64,000 nt of DNA from Oscillatoria nigro-viridis PCC 7112 (GTDB taxonomy: Bacteria > Cyanobacteriota > Cyanobacteriia > Cyanobacteriales > Microcoleaceae): assembly GCF_000317475.1 (NCBI RefSeq), contig NC_019729.1:4354501-4418500 (forward strand), given 5' to 3'. Under the pieces are notes generated by a model that saw only the letters and a program-made list of their open reading frames with translations, had not been told where the DNA came from and did not search any database. A program made the position numbers and the translations under genes. Of the stretch, positions 43,328 to 52,266 are shown one piece after another. Numbering within the stretch: position 1 is the first letter of the stretch; the number at the start of each line of letters is the position of its first letter.

Positions 43328-44593
43328 ATGATTTCATTAACTAAAAAACGTATCGCTCTCATATCCGTACACAGCGATCCCGCTGTGGAAATTGGCAAAG
43401 AAGAAGCGGGCGGGCAAAATGTTTGCGTGCGTCAATTAGGCGAAGCTTTGGCAAAACAGGGGTGGCAAGTTGATATGTTCACCCGCTCATCCGATCGCCA
43501 ACAAGCAAGAATTGTACAGCACAGTCCGAATTGCCGGACAATTCGGCTAGTAGCAGGGCCGCAAGAATTTATTCCCCGCGACGAACTCTACGGATATTTG
43601 CCAATCTTTGTTCAAGAATTTCAGAAGTTTCAGTTAGAATCAGGCTTTCAATATCGCTTAGTTCACACGAATTACTGGCTGTCTTCTTGGGTGGGAATGG
43701 AGTTGAAAAAATCGCAACCCCTGCTGCAAGTTCACACTTACCATTCTTTGGCAGCAGTTAAATACAAGTCGGTTTCGACAATTCCGATGATTGCCAAAAC
43801 CAGGTTGCAAGTCGAAAAAACACTTTTGGAAACAGCCGATCGCGTGGTGGCTACCAGTCCCCAAGAAAAAGAACACATGAGGTCTCTGGTTTCCTCAAAA
43901 GGCAATATTGACATCATTCCCTGCGGTACGGACGTTGAACGGTTCGGCTCGATCGCCCGATCGACCGCCCGCCGCCACTTGGGAATAGCCCCCGAAACCA
44001 AAGTCGTGTTGTACGTCGGCCCTTTCGACCCCCGCAAGGGCATCGAAATCTTAGTCCGCGCCGTCAGTCTGTCGGCAGTACCCAAAGCCAATTTACAACT
44101 CATAATTGGCGGCGGCTGGCGTGCGGGGGAAAGCGATGGCAAAGAGCGCGATCGTATCGGCAGCATCGTGGAAGAACTCGGGCTCAGCGACATTACCAGT
44201 TTTCCCGGCGCCTTGAACAGAGACATTCTCCCCGCCTACTACGCCGCCGCCGATGTGTGCGTCGTTCCCAGCCACTACGAACCCTTCGGTTTAGTCGCCA
44301 TTGAAGCGATGGCGTGCGGCACGCCGGTCATCGCCTCCGACGTGGGAGGGCTCAAATATACTGTAGTGCCGCAAGAAACAGGTTTGCTCGCGCCGCCGAA
44401 AAATGAAGCAGCCTTTGCCGAGGCGCTCGATCGCTTGTTACTTGACTCAGTATGGCGCCAGCAACTCGGACACACAGCCCGCCAGCGCGTCGAAAGCTAT
44501 TTCAGTTGGGACGGTATCGCCTCCCAACTCAGTCAACTTTACACTCAACTGCTCGAACAATCGGCCCTTGAGCTTGACCCGGTGAGCGCTTAG
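43328..44593 (+). CDS. Family 4 glycosyltransferase, sucrose-phosphate-synthase-like
   Basis: A 421-residue GT-B enzyme starting MISLTKKRIALISVHSDPAVE. The EEAGGQNVCVRQLGEALAK segment is the glycine loop typical of the GT4 group around sucrose-phosphate synthase and mannosyltransferases. VHTNYWLSSWVGMEL follows. The C-terminal domain has LYVGPFDPRKGIEILVRA, VPSHYEPFGLVAIEAMACGT (E-x7-E) and GLLAPPKNEAAFAEALD. It could make sucrose-type or surface glycans; substrate is not resolved. No phosphatase gene is nearby, which weakens a sucrose role. It follows the structured intergenic element. Confidence 0.88.
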   Translation: MISLTKKRIALISVHSDPAVEIGKEEAGGQNVCVRQLGEALAKQGWQVDMFTRSSDRQQARIVQHSPNCRTIRLVAGPQEFIPRDELYGYLPIFVQEFQKFQLESGFQYRLVHTNYWLSSWVGMELKKSQPLLQVHTYHSLAAVKYKSVSTIPMIAKTRLQVEKTLLETADRVVATSPQEKEHMRSLVSSKGNIDIIPCGTDVERFGSIARSTARRHLGIAPETKVVLYVGPFDPRKGIEILVRAVSLSAVPKANLQLIIGGGWRAGESDGKERDRIGSIVEELGLSDITSFPGALNRDILPAYYAAADVCVVPSHYEPFGLVAIEAMACGTPVIASDVGGLKYTVVPQETGLLAPPKNEAAFAEALDRLLLDSVWRQQLGHTARQRVESYFSWDGIASQLSQLYTQLLEQSALELDPVSA

Positions 44594-44596
44594 TAG

Positions 44597-44682
44597 TATC
44601 ACTTAGTATGGTTGAAGCCAGTTTCCCTTGATCCCTGTTTCACTCATCCGTTCTAACTGGGAACCTTCAACTATAAGTGATA
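44597..44682. repeat. Imperfect terminal-inverted-repeat element, ~86 bp
   Basis: TATCACTTA (44597-44605) and TAAGTGATA (44674-44682) are exact inverse copies, and the similarity continues inward imperfectly (GGTTGAAG...TTTCCC against GGGAA...CTTCAAC). It fills most of the gap before the muramidase-fusion gene and ends two bases before its AGGAGG. MITE-like or a hairpin leader. Confidence 0.55.
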
Positions 44683-44695
44683 TCAGGAGGTACTA

Positions 44696-45751
44696 TTGTA
44701 CGCGCCAGAACATCTGGGAAGCCATCTGCAACCCATTTCAGATATCGAGCTAATTCGCCTGTGGGTGGAGCGCAAATCCCCCCGCCGCAAGCGCTTTAGC
44801 TGGCAGGCTGCCAACCGTTTTCGGCTGTTTGTAGAAAAACCGCTGGCAGAAGTGACTCTGACTGATGTCGAGACTTTCGCTGCAGCAATGAGATCTCGGA
44901 AACTTGCACCCGGTGTTTACAAGCAAACCTTGCTAGCGCTGAAATCGCTGTTCGCCTTCGGCCAGCAAACGGGAATCTTGCCCGCAGCCCTCCCCCTGCA
45001 CGGGTGGCCGGTGCTGCAGCGCAGGCAACTGTCCAAACGCCTCCGTTTTAAACTTTCATGGAGTTTGTGCATCTGTTTGTGCTTTTTTTTGGGTCGAATG
45101 ACCCCGAGACTTTGGGGGCAATCGGTCTCGGCAGAAAGCTCGCCCGCCCCGAAACGCCTCCCGGAAGTTGCGGCCCTCGATTCACCAGACAAAGGAGAGG
45201 ATAACATCGATCGCGATCGAGCACCGGAAACTGCAACCCTGAATTCACCAGAGCCCATACAGGATAGCAGACTCGATAGCATCGGGCCAGAACGTCGAGT
45301 CAAAGCCTTTCTCGACACCATAGCCACCGCCGAAGGAACCGCTAGCCCCGACGGCTACCGCACCCAATACACCGGCACGAAATTTGTCAGCTTTCAAGAT
45401 CATCCCAGGGAAATGAGGTGCGGCCGCCGCTACGGCAAAAAACTCTGTTCCGACGCTGCGGGGCGATATCAGTTTCTCAGCACCACTTGGGACAGATTTG
45501 CCAAAAAATTTGGCGTCCGCGATTTCAGCCCCGAAAATCAAGATTTGATGGCTATAGAGTTAATCCGAGAAAAAGGTGCATTAGAAGATATAGAAGCGGG
45601 TCGATTGGAGTCAGCAGTCAGAAAACTAGCTTACATCTGGCCTTCTTTTCGGCGTTATGGCGGTTCTGTGGAATCGTCGATGCCCAAACTCGAAGCAATG
45701 TACCTGCAAAATTTGGGGATTTACCGGCAAGGATTAGTTGTTAGCAATTAG
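44696..45751 (+). CDS. Recombinase SAM-like domain + membrane anchor + lambda-R-like (GH104) muralytic domain
   Basis: A 351-residue fusion. Residues ~12-100 look like the N-terminal SAM-like/core-binding domain of tyrosine recombinases: ELIRLWVERKSPRRKRFSWQ, LAEVTLTDVETFAAAM, PGVYKQTLLALKSLFAFGQQ. A hydrophobic anchor (about 118-138, LSWSLCICLCFFLG) and a charged linker follow. Residues ~200-345 resemble phage lambda R, the endolytic transglycosylase: KAFLDTIATAEGTASPDGY with the catalytic Glu, FQDHPREM, DAAGRYQFLSTTWDRFAKKF, DFSPENQDLMAIELIREKGA. No recombinase catalytic domain is present. TTG 44696 is supported by AGGAGG five bases upstream. Role probably in envelope peptidoglycan. Confidence 0.8.
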   Translation: MYAPEHLGSHLQPISDIELIRLWVERKSPRRKRFSWQAANRFRLFVEKPLAEVTLTDVETFAAAMRSRKLAPGVYKQTLLALKSLFAFGQQTGILPAALPLHGWPVLQRRQLSKRLRFKLSWSLCICLCFFLGRMTPRLWGQSVSAESSPAPKRLPEVAALDSPDKGEDNIDRDRAPETATLNSPEPIQDSRLDSIGPERRVKAFLDTIATAEGTASPDGYRTQYTGTKFVSFQDHPREMRCGRRYGKKLCSDAAGRYQFLSTTWDRFAKKFGVRDFSPENQDLMAIELIREKGALEDIEAGRLESAVRKLAYIWPSFRRYGGSVESSMPKLEAMYLQNLGIYRQGLVVSN

Positions 45752-45867
45752 TGAACAGTCCCAGGACGAGTTTAGATTGGGGTTTGGCAATTTTGGATTA
45801 AATGTTGACATCCAAAATTGAAAATGGGGTAGTTATGGGTGATGTCTATTCTTCGGAAATTTTAAAA

Positions 45868-46584
45868 TTAGGCTAATTTTCCATCTTCCATGTGAAGGAT
45901 GCGATCGGCAATATCCAAAATTCGGTTATCGTGGGTTACTAACAGAATAGTACAGCCCTGCTCTTTAGCCAGTTGCTGCATCACATTCACCACTTCGCGA
46001 CCGGATTTGCTGTCGAGGGCGGCTGTGGGTTCGTCAGCTAAAACAATTTGCGGTTGACTGACCAAAGCGCGGGCGATCGCCACTCTTTGTTTCTGTCCTC
46101 CCGACAAGTCATCTGGATAATAGTTAATCCGCTGTTCCAGTCCTACTAACTCTAGCATTTTTGCAGAGCGATCGCGCATTTGAGAACGCGACAAATTGCC
46201 GTGAACTTCCAAACCCATCTGCACGTTTTGCAGCGCCGTCAAACTGCGGTGCAAGTTGTGCGCCTGAAAAATATAGCCAATTTGGCGCCGCGCCTTTACC
46301 AATTGGTCTGAACTCGCATGGCACATCTCTTGACCGAGAATTTTGAGACTTCCCGATTGACCGGATCTCAGCCCGCCAATCAAAGTCAAAAGCGTTGTTT
46401 TTCCAGAACCAGAAGGCCCGGTCATCAGGACAATCTCCCCGGCATTAATTTCTAAGTTGATGCCAAAAAGTACCTGTTTTCGCAGTTGACCTTGACCGAA
46501 GTAGTGGTCGAGTTCGTGCAGACAAATTACAGGCTCAGAAATCGGTAATTTGTTAGTTGTCGTGCTGATATTAGTGGATTTCAT
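45868..46584 (-). CDS. devA: DevA-type ABC transporter ATPase, orphan second copy
   Basis: A 238-residue ATPase: Walker A GPSGSGKTT, Q-loop YIFQAHNLHRSL, signature LSGGQKQRVAIARAL, Walker B IVLADEPTAALDSKSG, H-switch LLVTHDNRI. ATG 46584 gives the same length as the copy at 51550 and removes a 16-residue extension. From residue ~26 on, the two proteins differ at only five positions, whereas the first 25 residues are different. No devB or devC adjoins this copy. It may substitute in the DevBC exporter or be redundant after recent duplication or gene conversion. Confidence 0.9.
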   Translation of the reverse strand: MKSTNISTTTNKLPISEPVICLHELDHYFGQGQLRKQVLFGINLEINAGEIVLMTGPSGSGKTTLLTLIGGLRSGQSGSLKILGQEMCHASSDQLVKARRQIGYIFQAHNLHRSLTALQNVQMGLEVHGNLSRSQMRDRSAKMLELVGLEQRINYYPDDLSGGQKQRVAIARALVSQPQIVLADEPTAALDSKSGREVVNVMQQLAKEQGCTILLVTHDNRILDIADRILHMEDGKLA

Positions 46585-46787
46585 AAGTGAAAACTGAGGT
46601 TGGTAGTGATGACTAAAGTCCTCAATCAACATTGATCTGCGTTAATCTGCGTCTATCCGCTACCATCTGCGGTAAAAATTCCCAACTATGCCATCTGCGG
46701 TAAAAATTCAACGTAACTAACTGAGCAATTTCTTCCGTTGGAAAACCTAAAGCCATTGGTTTTTGCGGTGCGGGAATTATTTGCACA

Positions 46788-46976
46788 TCAGAGAGTAATG
46801 ATTTGATGATTTTTATCTACTGCGATCTCGTGAATGTCGATATCTCCTGTAGTATAGCCGATTCTTGGAATATATAGGCGATCGTCACCTCGATGTTCCC
46901 CACCCGCAGCTAGCACATCGTCTAGCCAAAGTTGATATTTTGAGCTTAAATAGAGGCGTTCGTACAGTAAAGCCCC
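46788..46976 (-). pseudogene. Fragment resembling TIGR03032-family protein
   Basis: About 62 reverse-strand codons read LLYERLYLSSKYQLWLDDVL, RLYIPRIGYTTGDIDIHEIA and VDKNHQII, a good match in memory to the middle of the TIGR03032 beta-propeller-like proteins of unknown function. The frame stops at 46788 and its upstream continuation has no family character. The rest of the gene is missing, so this is a remnant. Confidence 0.5.
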
Positions 46977-47325
46977 ATTGCGCGATCGAAGATTCGCCAA
47001 ACAGCCTAGATTCTGTTGATTTCTGGCACAGCACCTATGTTTTGCTCGCATTGAGAAAATCCGAGAATTAATCACCGCACCCAGCCGCCAACCGCTTCCT
47101 TTCCCTCCGGTGCGATCGTCATTGTTTAACACCAATGAATTAATATTTACCAAATCTTTTAAGATCGTTTAAATTTCATTAATTTAAGTAAACAAAGCAC
47201 TATTAATTTTGTAGTAAATGCTTGAATAGCAGTATAGTATAATTATTTACTAACTCGGCAAAATTTGTGATTGATTAGATAAGATTATCATCTGGTAAGC
47301 AAAAAGTTTTGCCGTGAATGAGTTA

Positions 47326-47422
47326 GAACTTACGCACTAATCCGAGATTTCGTTGTTCTCGGCTTTTGGTATCACCAAAAGCCTCATCTATTGTTGTTAA
47401 TTGCGCTGAATGCGTAAGTCCT
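47326..47422. repeat. MITE-like element with ACTTACGCA ends
   Basis: ACTTACGCA (47328-47336) and TGCGTAAGT (47411-47419) form 9-bp terminal inverted repeats; the outer sequence ends ...GTCCT, i.e. the AGGACTTACGCA motif common in cyanobacterial genomes. Inside is a perfect 10-bp hairpin, GGCTTTTGGT (47361-47370) with ACCAAAAGCC (47374-47383). It ends about 30 bp before the RTX start. Confidence 0.6.
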
Positions 47423-47453
47423 AGACTTAACAAAAAACAATAAGGTGATGACC

Positions 47454-50400
47454 ATGAACAAGGAAATCATTTTCGTTGACTCGTCTCTACAAGATTATCA
47501 AAGCCTGATTCAAAACGTCAATTCCGCTCAAATTGTAATTTTAAAAGAAAATTCGAGCGCGATCGCACAAATTACCCAAGCCTTGGCCGATCAAAAAGAT
47601 ATTGCAGCCGTGCACATCCTTTCCCACGGTAGCGAAGGTAGTTTAAAACTCGGTTCTGACATACTCGACTCTCACAACCTAGAAAATTGCAGCAGTCAGA
47701 TAAAACAGTGGGGAAATGCCCTAACTGAAAACGGCGATATCCTATTTTATGGATGCGATGCGGGTTCAGGAGAAACCGGCCTCAATTTTGTCAAGCATCT
47801 CAGCGAAATAACAGGCGCAGATGTAGCAGCTTCTAATAACATAACGGGTTCTGCGGCAAGTGGCGGCGACGGGGAGTTAGAAGTGAAATTTGGGGAAATT
47901 GAAACCAAACCCCTGAATTTTGCCAATTATAACTACACTTTAGCCGGACTCACTGGCACCGCAGATAGCAAAGGAATCAATGTTACTGCTACCCCTACTT
48001 CCACCGCTATCGATGTTTTAGCGAACGACACGGGAACCGGCAGACTCAGTGTTGATAGTATCGTCACCGGCCCTAGCCACGGCACAGCGATTATTGGTGA
48101 TTCGATCTATGTCGGTGGCATTTTCTCCGGCATCGGCGGTCAAAATCGCAACAACATTGCCAAGTTAAACTCTGATGGGACTGTTGATACTACCTTTAAC
48201 CCAAATGCGAATAGTTATGTCAATACGATCGCCCTCGATAGCAGTGGAAACCTCATTGTTGGTGGGGGGTTCACCACCATCGGCGGTCAAACTCGCAACA
48301 ACATTGCCAAATTAGACCCGATTACTGGGGCTGCTGATACTACCTTTAACCCCAATGCGAATAGTTATGTCCATGCGATCGCTCTCGATAGCAGTAGCAA
48401 CCCCATTGTTGGTGGGGGGTTCACCACCATCGGCGGTCAAACTCGCAACCACATTGCCAAGTTAGACCCGATTACTGGGGCTGCTGATACTACCTTTAAC
48501 CCCAATGCGGATAATTCGGTCGATGCGATCGCTCTCGATAGCAGTGGAAACCCCTATGTCGGTGGCTGGTTCACCCAAATCGGCGGTCAAACCCGCAACT
48601 ACATTGCCAAGTTAGACCCGATTACTGGGGCTGCTGATACTACCTTTAACCCCAATGATGCGGGTTTTTGGAGTGTCACGGCGATCGCCCTCCATAGCAG
48701 TGGCAACCTCATTGTCGGTGGCTGGGTTTCCGGGGGGTTACACGCCGGTCATCCTCCCATCCGAAGTGCGAAATTAAACCCAACTACTGGGGCGACTGAT
48801 ACTACCTTTTACCCAAATGTGGGTGTTCAATTCAATGCGATCGCTTTCGATAGCAGTGACAACTCCATAGTTGGTGGCTGGTCTTTCATGAGCATATCGG
48901 CCAAGGTTGCGAAGTTCAACCCGACTACTGGGGCGGTTGATACTACCTTTAACGCCACAGCTAACCCGTTTGGGTCTTCGGTCAATGCGATCGCGATCGA
49001 CCCGAAAAAAAACATCCTCTACACCCCCAATGCCAATTTCAACGGCGTAGACACCTTCACCTACACCGCCAAAGAAAGTAGCGGTGTCAGCACTCCCATC
49101 ACCGTCAACGTCAACGTCAACGTCAACCACTCCCCCGTATTAGATAACAGCGGCCCCCCCGCGCTCACCGCCATCAACCAAGGAGACAGCGACAGTACCG
49201 GCACACCAATTAGCACAATTATCGCGAATCTGGGGGGAACAAAAATCACCGACAGTGATACCGATGCCAAACAAGGCATCGCGATCACCAACTTAGACAC
49301 AACTAACGGCACTTGGCAATACACCACCGACGGCACTATCTGGATAAATGCCCCCTGGCAATACACCACCGACGGCACTATGATAAAGACCTCCAGAGTT
49401 AGTGCCACAAACGCCTTACTTCTGGCCAGTGATGCCAATACCAAAATCCGCTTTGTCCCCAATGCCAGCTACAATGGCACTGTCACTAACGCCATCACCT
49501 TCAAAGCCTGGGACCAAATCACCGGCACCAACGGCGGCACAGCAGACGTAACAGCAGACTTAACTGCCAACGGTACATCCAGCGTATTCAGCACCGCTGA
49601 CGAAACCGCCAATATTACCGTCAACCCCGCACCCGCCATCACCAGTGTCAGCGCACCCACCAATAGCACCTATCGAGTTGGAGAAAACCTGGACTTTACC
49701 GTTACCTTCAACGAACCCGTAACCATCACTGGCGGTGCCAACTTACCGATTACCCTAGATACTGGCGGCACCCTCAACGCTACCCTCAACGGTACAGGAG
49801 CCTCTGCCACCACCCATACCTTCCGCTATACTGTTGCTTCTGGCAACCTAGATACCGACGGCATCACAGTTGGTACGGCCTTAACTTTACCCACGAATGC
49901 TACCATTCAAAATGCCACCCATGCCAACGCGCTCCTAACTTTAAATAGCGTCGGTAGCACCACAGGCGTATTAGTCGATGGGGTTGCTCCCATCGTCACC
50001 ATAAGTCCTGTTGCTGATATTACGACAGCCGGAGGAACCAGTCAAAGTTTGACAGTTACTTTCAGCGATAATAATGCTGTCGATGTTTCAAGTTTGGACA
50101 GTTCTGATATTTTGATAAATTGGTCTGGCGGTGACATTCCTGCCAAATTTGTCAGTGTCGATACTAATAGTAATGGTACGCCTCGGACAGCAACTTATTC
50201 GTTTATTCCGCCTGGGGAAAGTTGGGATAATACTGACAATGGAACTTATACTGTTAAGTTGCAAGCAAGTCAAGTTAAAGATAGTCTTGGCAATTTCAAT
50301 GTTGCTGGTAGTTTAGGGACTTTTAACGTTAATATTGCGGTGCCGGTTCCCCAACCAACGCCAATTCCAATTCCACCGGTAACACCGACACCAACGGTGA

Positions 50401-51158
50401 CACCAACACCAACGGAAACACCAACGGAAACGCCGACACCGACACCCATAACGATCGCAATTAACACGCCATCAGTCAGTAATATCGATCGCGGTGAACC
50501 AACTAATTTGCCACAAAATCAAGAAGTAGATGGCAACTATCTACTGAGTGATGAAGATGATATCAGTATCCCACAATCAGCCTTCGGCAAACCGCTATTC
50601 GCGTTATCAGGTAATGATAACTTGACGGGAAGTGACGAGAATGACACCATCTATGGCAACCAAGGTGCTGATACCATTGATAGCGGTAATGGGAACGATA
50701 ACTTGTTTGGGGGTAAAGAATCCGATCAATTGTCTGGTGGTAATGGTGATGACTTCTTGAGTGGAAATAATGACAATGATACTCTCATTGGTGGCAATGA
50801 TAATGATCCCTTACACGGGGGGAAGGGAAATGATGTCTTGATTGGTGGGAATGGGAATGATGAGTTATGGGGCGATCGAGGTTTCGATGTGCTCATAGGT
50901 GGCTTGGGACCTGATACCTTTGTGTTACAATATACCCCTCCTAACCCATCTCAAGCTGATGTGATTACTGACTTCACTGCCGACGATAAAATAAAGTTGA
51001 TTGGTGCCAATTTCAGTCAACTAACCTTTGAGTCGGTTAATGTCATCTTAGATGGGGTGATGCCTCTAACTGCAACGGCGATTAAATCTGGGAATGACTA
51101 CTTGGGATTGGTTTATAATGTGAATCCAACTGCTTTTAAGAGTAGCTCTTTCTTGTAA
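47454..51158 (+). CDS. DUF4347 / delta-60 repeat / RTX calcium-binding surface protein
   Basis: A 1234-residue secreted-type protein. Residues ~5-165 are a DUF4347 domain (IIFVDSSLQDYQSLIQNV; HILSHGSEGSLKLGS; ILFYGCDAGSGETGLNFVKH). Residues ~215-510 hold delta-60-type repeats of 50 residues (IGGQTRNNIAKLDPITGAAD; TFNPNANSYV). Cadherin- or Ig-like beta regions follow, then a Pro/Thr linker (~964-1000), RTX nonapeptides (~1050-1155, GGNGNDELWGD) and an uncleaved C-terminal export-type tail. There is no N-terminal signal peptide, consistent with type I secretion. ATG 47454 is preferred because TAAGG lies 8 bp upstream; GTG 47445 and ATG 47448 are also in frame. Probable adhesin. Confidence 0.85.
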   Translation: MNKEIIFVDSSLQDYQSLIQNVNSAQIVILKENSSAIAQITQALADQKDIAAVHILSHGSEGSLKLGSDILDSHNLENCSSQIKQWGNALTENGDILFYGCDAGSGETGLNFVKHLSEITGADVAASNNITGSAASGGDGELEVKFGEIETKPLNFANYNYTLAGLTGTADSKGINVTATPTSTAIDVLANDTGTGRLSVDSIVTGPSHGTAIIGDSIYVGGIFSGIGGQNRNNIAKLNSDGTVDTTFNPNANSYVNTIALDSSGNLIVGGGFTTIGGQTRNNIAKLDPITGAADTTFNPNANSYVHAIALDSSSNPIVGGGFTTIGGQTRNHIAKLDPITGAADTTFNPNADNSVDAIALDSSGNPYVGGWFTQIGGQTRNYIAKLDPITGAADTTFNPNDAGFWSVTAIALHSSGNLIVGGWVSGGLHAGHPPIRSAKLNPTTGATDTTFYPNVGVQFNAIAFDSSDNSIVGGWSFMSISAKVAKFNPTTGAVDTTFNATANPFGSSVNAIAIDPKKNILYTPNANFNGVDTFTYTAKESSGVSTPITVNVNVNVNHSPVLDNSGPPALTAINQGDSDSTGTPISTIIANLGGTKITDSDTDAKQGIAITNLDTTNGTWQYTTDGTIWINAPWQYTTDGTMIKTSRVSATNALLLASDANTKIRFVPNASYNGTVTNAITFKAWDQITGTNGGTADVTADLTANGTSSVFSTADETANITVNPAPAITSVSAPTNSTYRVGENLDFTVTFNEPVTITGGANLPITLDTGGTLNATLNGTGASATTHTFRYTVASGNLDTDGITVGTALTLPTNATIQNATHANALLTLNSVGSTTGVLVDGVAPIVTISPVADITTAGGTSQSLTVTFSDNNAVDVSSLDSSDILINWSGGDIPAKFVSVDTNSNGTPRTATYSFIPPGESWDNTDNGTYTVKLQASQVKDSLGNFNVAGSLGTFNVNIAVPVPQPTPIPIPPVTPTPTVTPTPTETPTETPTPTPITIAINTPSVSNIDRGEPTNLPQNQEVDGNYLLSDEDDISIPQSAFGKPLFALSGNDNLTGSDENDTIYGNQGADTIDSGNGNDNLFGGKESDQLSGGNGDDFLSGNNDNDTLIGGNDNDPLHGGKGNDVLIGGNGNDELWGDRGFDVLIGGLGPDTFVLQYTPPNPSQADVITDFTADDKIKLIGANFSQLTFESVNVILDGVMPLTATAIKSGNDYLGLVYNVNPTAFKSSSFL
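48261..48710 (+). repeat. 150-bp tandem repeats within the RTX gene
   Basis: GGTGGGGGGT recurs at 48261 and 48411 and its variant GGTGGCTGGT at 48561, an exact 150-bp (50-codon) period. The first two units are almost identical at DNA level. They encode the delta-60-type repeats and could vary in number by recombination. Confidence 0.8.
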
Positions 51159-51549
51159 GATTGCTGCGGAAGAAACGATAGGCTAGGCCATCACAGAGAG
51201 GCGATCGCACTAACCGGAGGTTTGAGCTTTAGCCAGTTAGCAATCACTCAAAATAATCAGGAAAAAATTATCAAAAACATCTTGACAGGGTAGTTGTTAG
51301 GTGTTATTACAGGAGTGAGTGCGAATCTTCAAATATCGGCAAATTTTCGGATTTAGGGTTTGACATCCAAAATTGAAAATGAGGGAGTTATGGGTGATAT
51401 CAAATCCGTTAGTATCGGAATAGTAAATTCGAGTTCACTGTTGACTGTTAACTGTTGACTGTTCACTGTTCACTGTCAACAGTCAACCGTCAACATCATT
51501 CCGGTGTAACCGGAAATGATATGATGTCTATTCTTCGGAAATTTTAAAA
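51159..51549. other. Intergenic region with small insertion
   Basis: About 390 bp. The segment next to devA (51361-51398 and 51522-51549) matches the sequence beside the orphan devA copy (about 45808-45867). A 123-bp insertion interrupts it (separate entry). Otherwise nothing recognised. Confidence 0.6.
51399..51521. mobile_element. 123-bp MITE-like insertion with TGAT target duplication
   Basis: The flank of the orphan devA reads GGGTGATGTCTATTC (45837-45851). Here the same site reads GGG-TGAT-[123 bp]-TGAT-GTCTATTC, with TGAT at 51395-51398 and 51522-51525. The element ends are imperfect inverted repeats (ATCAAATCCG.TTA...CGGAAT against ATTCCG...TAACCGGAAATGATA). The interior is made of GTTGACTGTT/CACTGTT heptamer-like repeats. 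It encodes no protein, so a transposase would have to act in trans. Confidence 0.7.
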
Positions 51550-52266
51550 TTAGGCTAATTTTCCATCTTCCATGTGAAGGATGCGATCGGCAATATCCAA
51601 AATTCGGTTATCGTGGGTTACTAACAGAATAGTACAGCCCTGCTCTTTAGCCAGTTGCTGCATCAAATTCACCACTTCGCGACCGGATTTGCTGTCGAGG
51701 GCGGCTGTGGGTTCGTCAGCTAAAACAATTTGCGGTTGACTGACCAAAGCGCGGGCGATCGCCACTCTTTGTTTCTGTCCTCCCGACAAGTCATCTGGAT
51801 AATAGTTAATCCGCTGTTCCAGTCCTACTAACTCTAGCATTTTTGCAGAGCGATCGCGCATTTGGGAACGCGACAAATTCCCGTGAACTTCCAAACCCAT
51901 CTGCACGTTTTGTAGCGCCGTCAAACTGCGGTGCAAGTTGTGCGCCTGAAAAATATAGCCAATTTTGCGCCGCGCCTTTACCAATTGGTCTGCGCTGGCT
52001 TTGCACATTTCTTGACCGAGAATTTTGAGACTTCCCGATTGACCGGATCTCAGCCCGCCAATCAAAGTTAAAAGTGTGGTTTTTCCCGAACCGGAAGGCC
52101 CAGTCATCAGCACGATTTCACCTGCATTAATGTCGAGATTAATGCCAAAAAGTACCTGTTTTCGCAGTTGACCTTGACCGAAGTAGTGGTCGAGTTGGTG
52201 CGCGGAAATTATAGGTGCAGGAATCTGTAAGGCGTTGGTTGTCGGGTAGAGAGTAGTAGAATTCAT
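51550..52266 (-). CDS. devA: DevA-type ABC transporter ATPase (devBCA locus)
   Basis: A 238-residue ABC ATPase energising the DevBC exporter. It has GPSGSGKTT, LSGGQKQRVAIARAL, ADEPTAALDSKSG and THDNRI. DevA belongs to the MacB/LolD-like group. The gene lies 258 bp downstream of devC on the same strand, a rather long gap for an operon, and may have its own promoter. It is nearly identical to the orphan copy at 45868 after residue 25. The N-terminus (MNSTTLYPTTNALQIPAPI) differs from that copy. Confidence 0.93.
   Translation of the reverse strand: MNSTTLYPTTNALQIPAPIISAHQLDHYFGQGQLRKQVLFGINLDINAGEIVLMTGPSGSGKTTLLTLIGGLRSGQSGSLKILGQEMCKASADQLVKARRKIGYIFQAHNLHRSLTALQNVQMGLEVHGNLSRSQMRDRSAKMLELVGLEQRINYYPDDLSGGQKQRVAIARALVSQPQIVLADEPTAALDSKSGREVVNLMQQLAKEQGCTILLVTHDNRILDIADRILHMEDGKLA

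Larger units (their letters stand above)
46585..47453. other. Intergenic region with a gene fragment and repeat
   Basis: About 870 bp between the orphan devA and the RTX gene. It contains a TIGR03032-like remnant (46788-46976, reverse strand) and an element bounded by ACTTACGCA inverted repeats (47328-47419). No intact gene. Confidence 0.55.

Noticed and set aside
43738..44226. Reverse ORF of 162 codons
   Set aside because: Antisense to the GT4 gene, which has unmistakable motifs.
47361..47383. Perfect 10-bp hairpin as a terminator
   Set aside because: No T-run follows on either strand, and it sits inside an inverted-repeat element upstream of the RTX gene.
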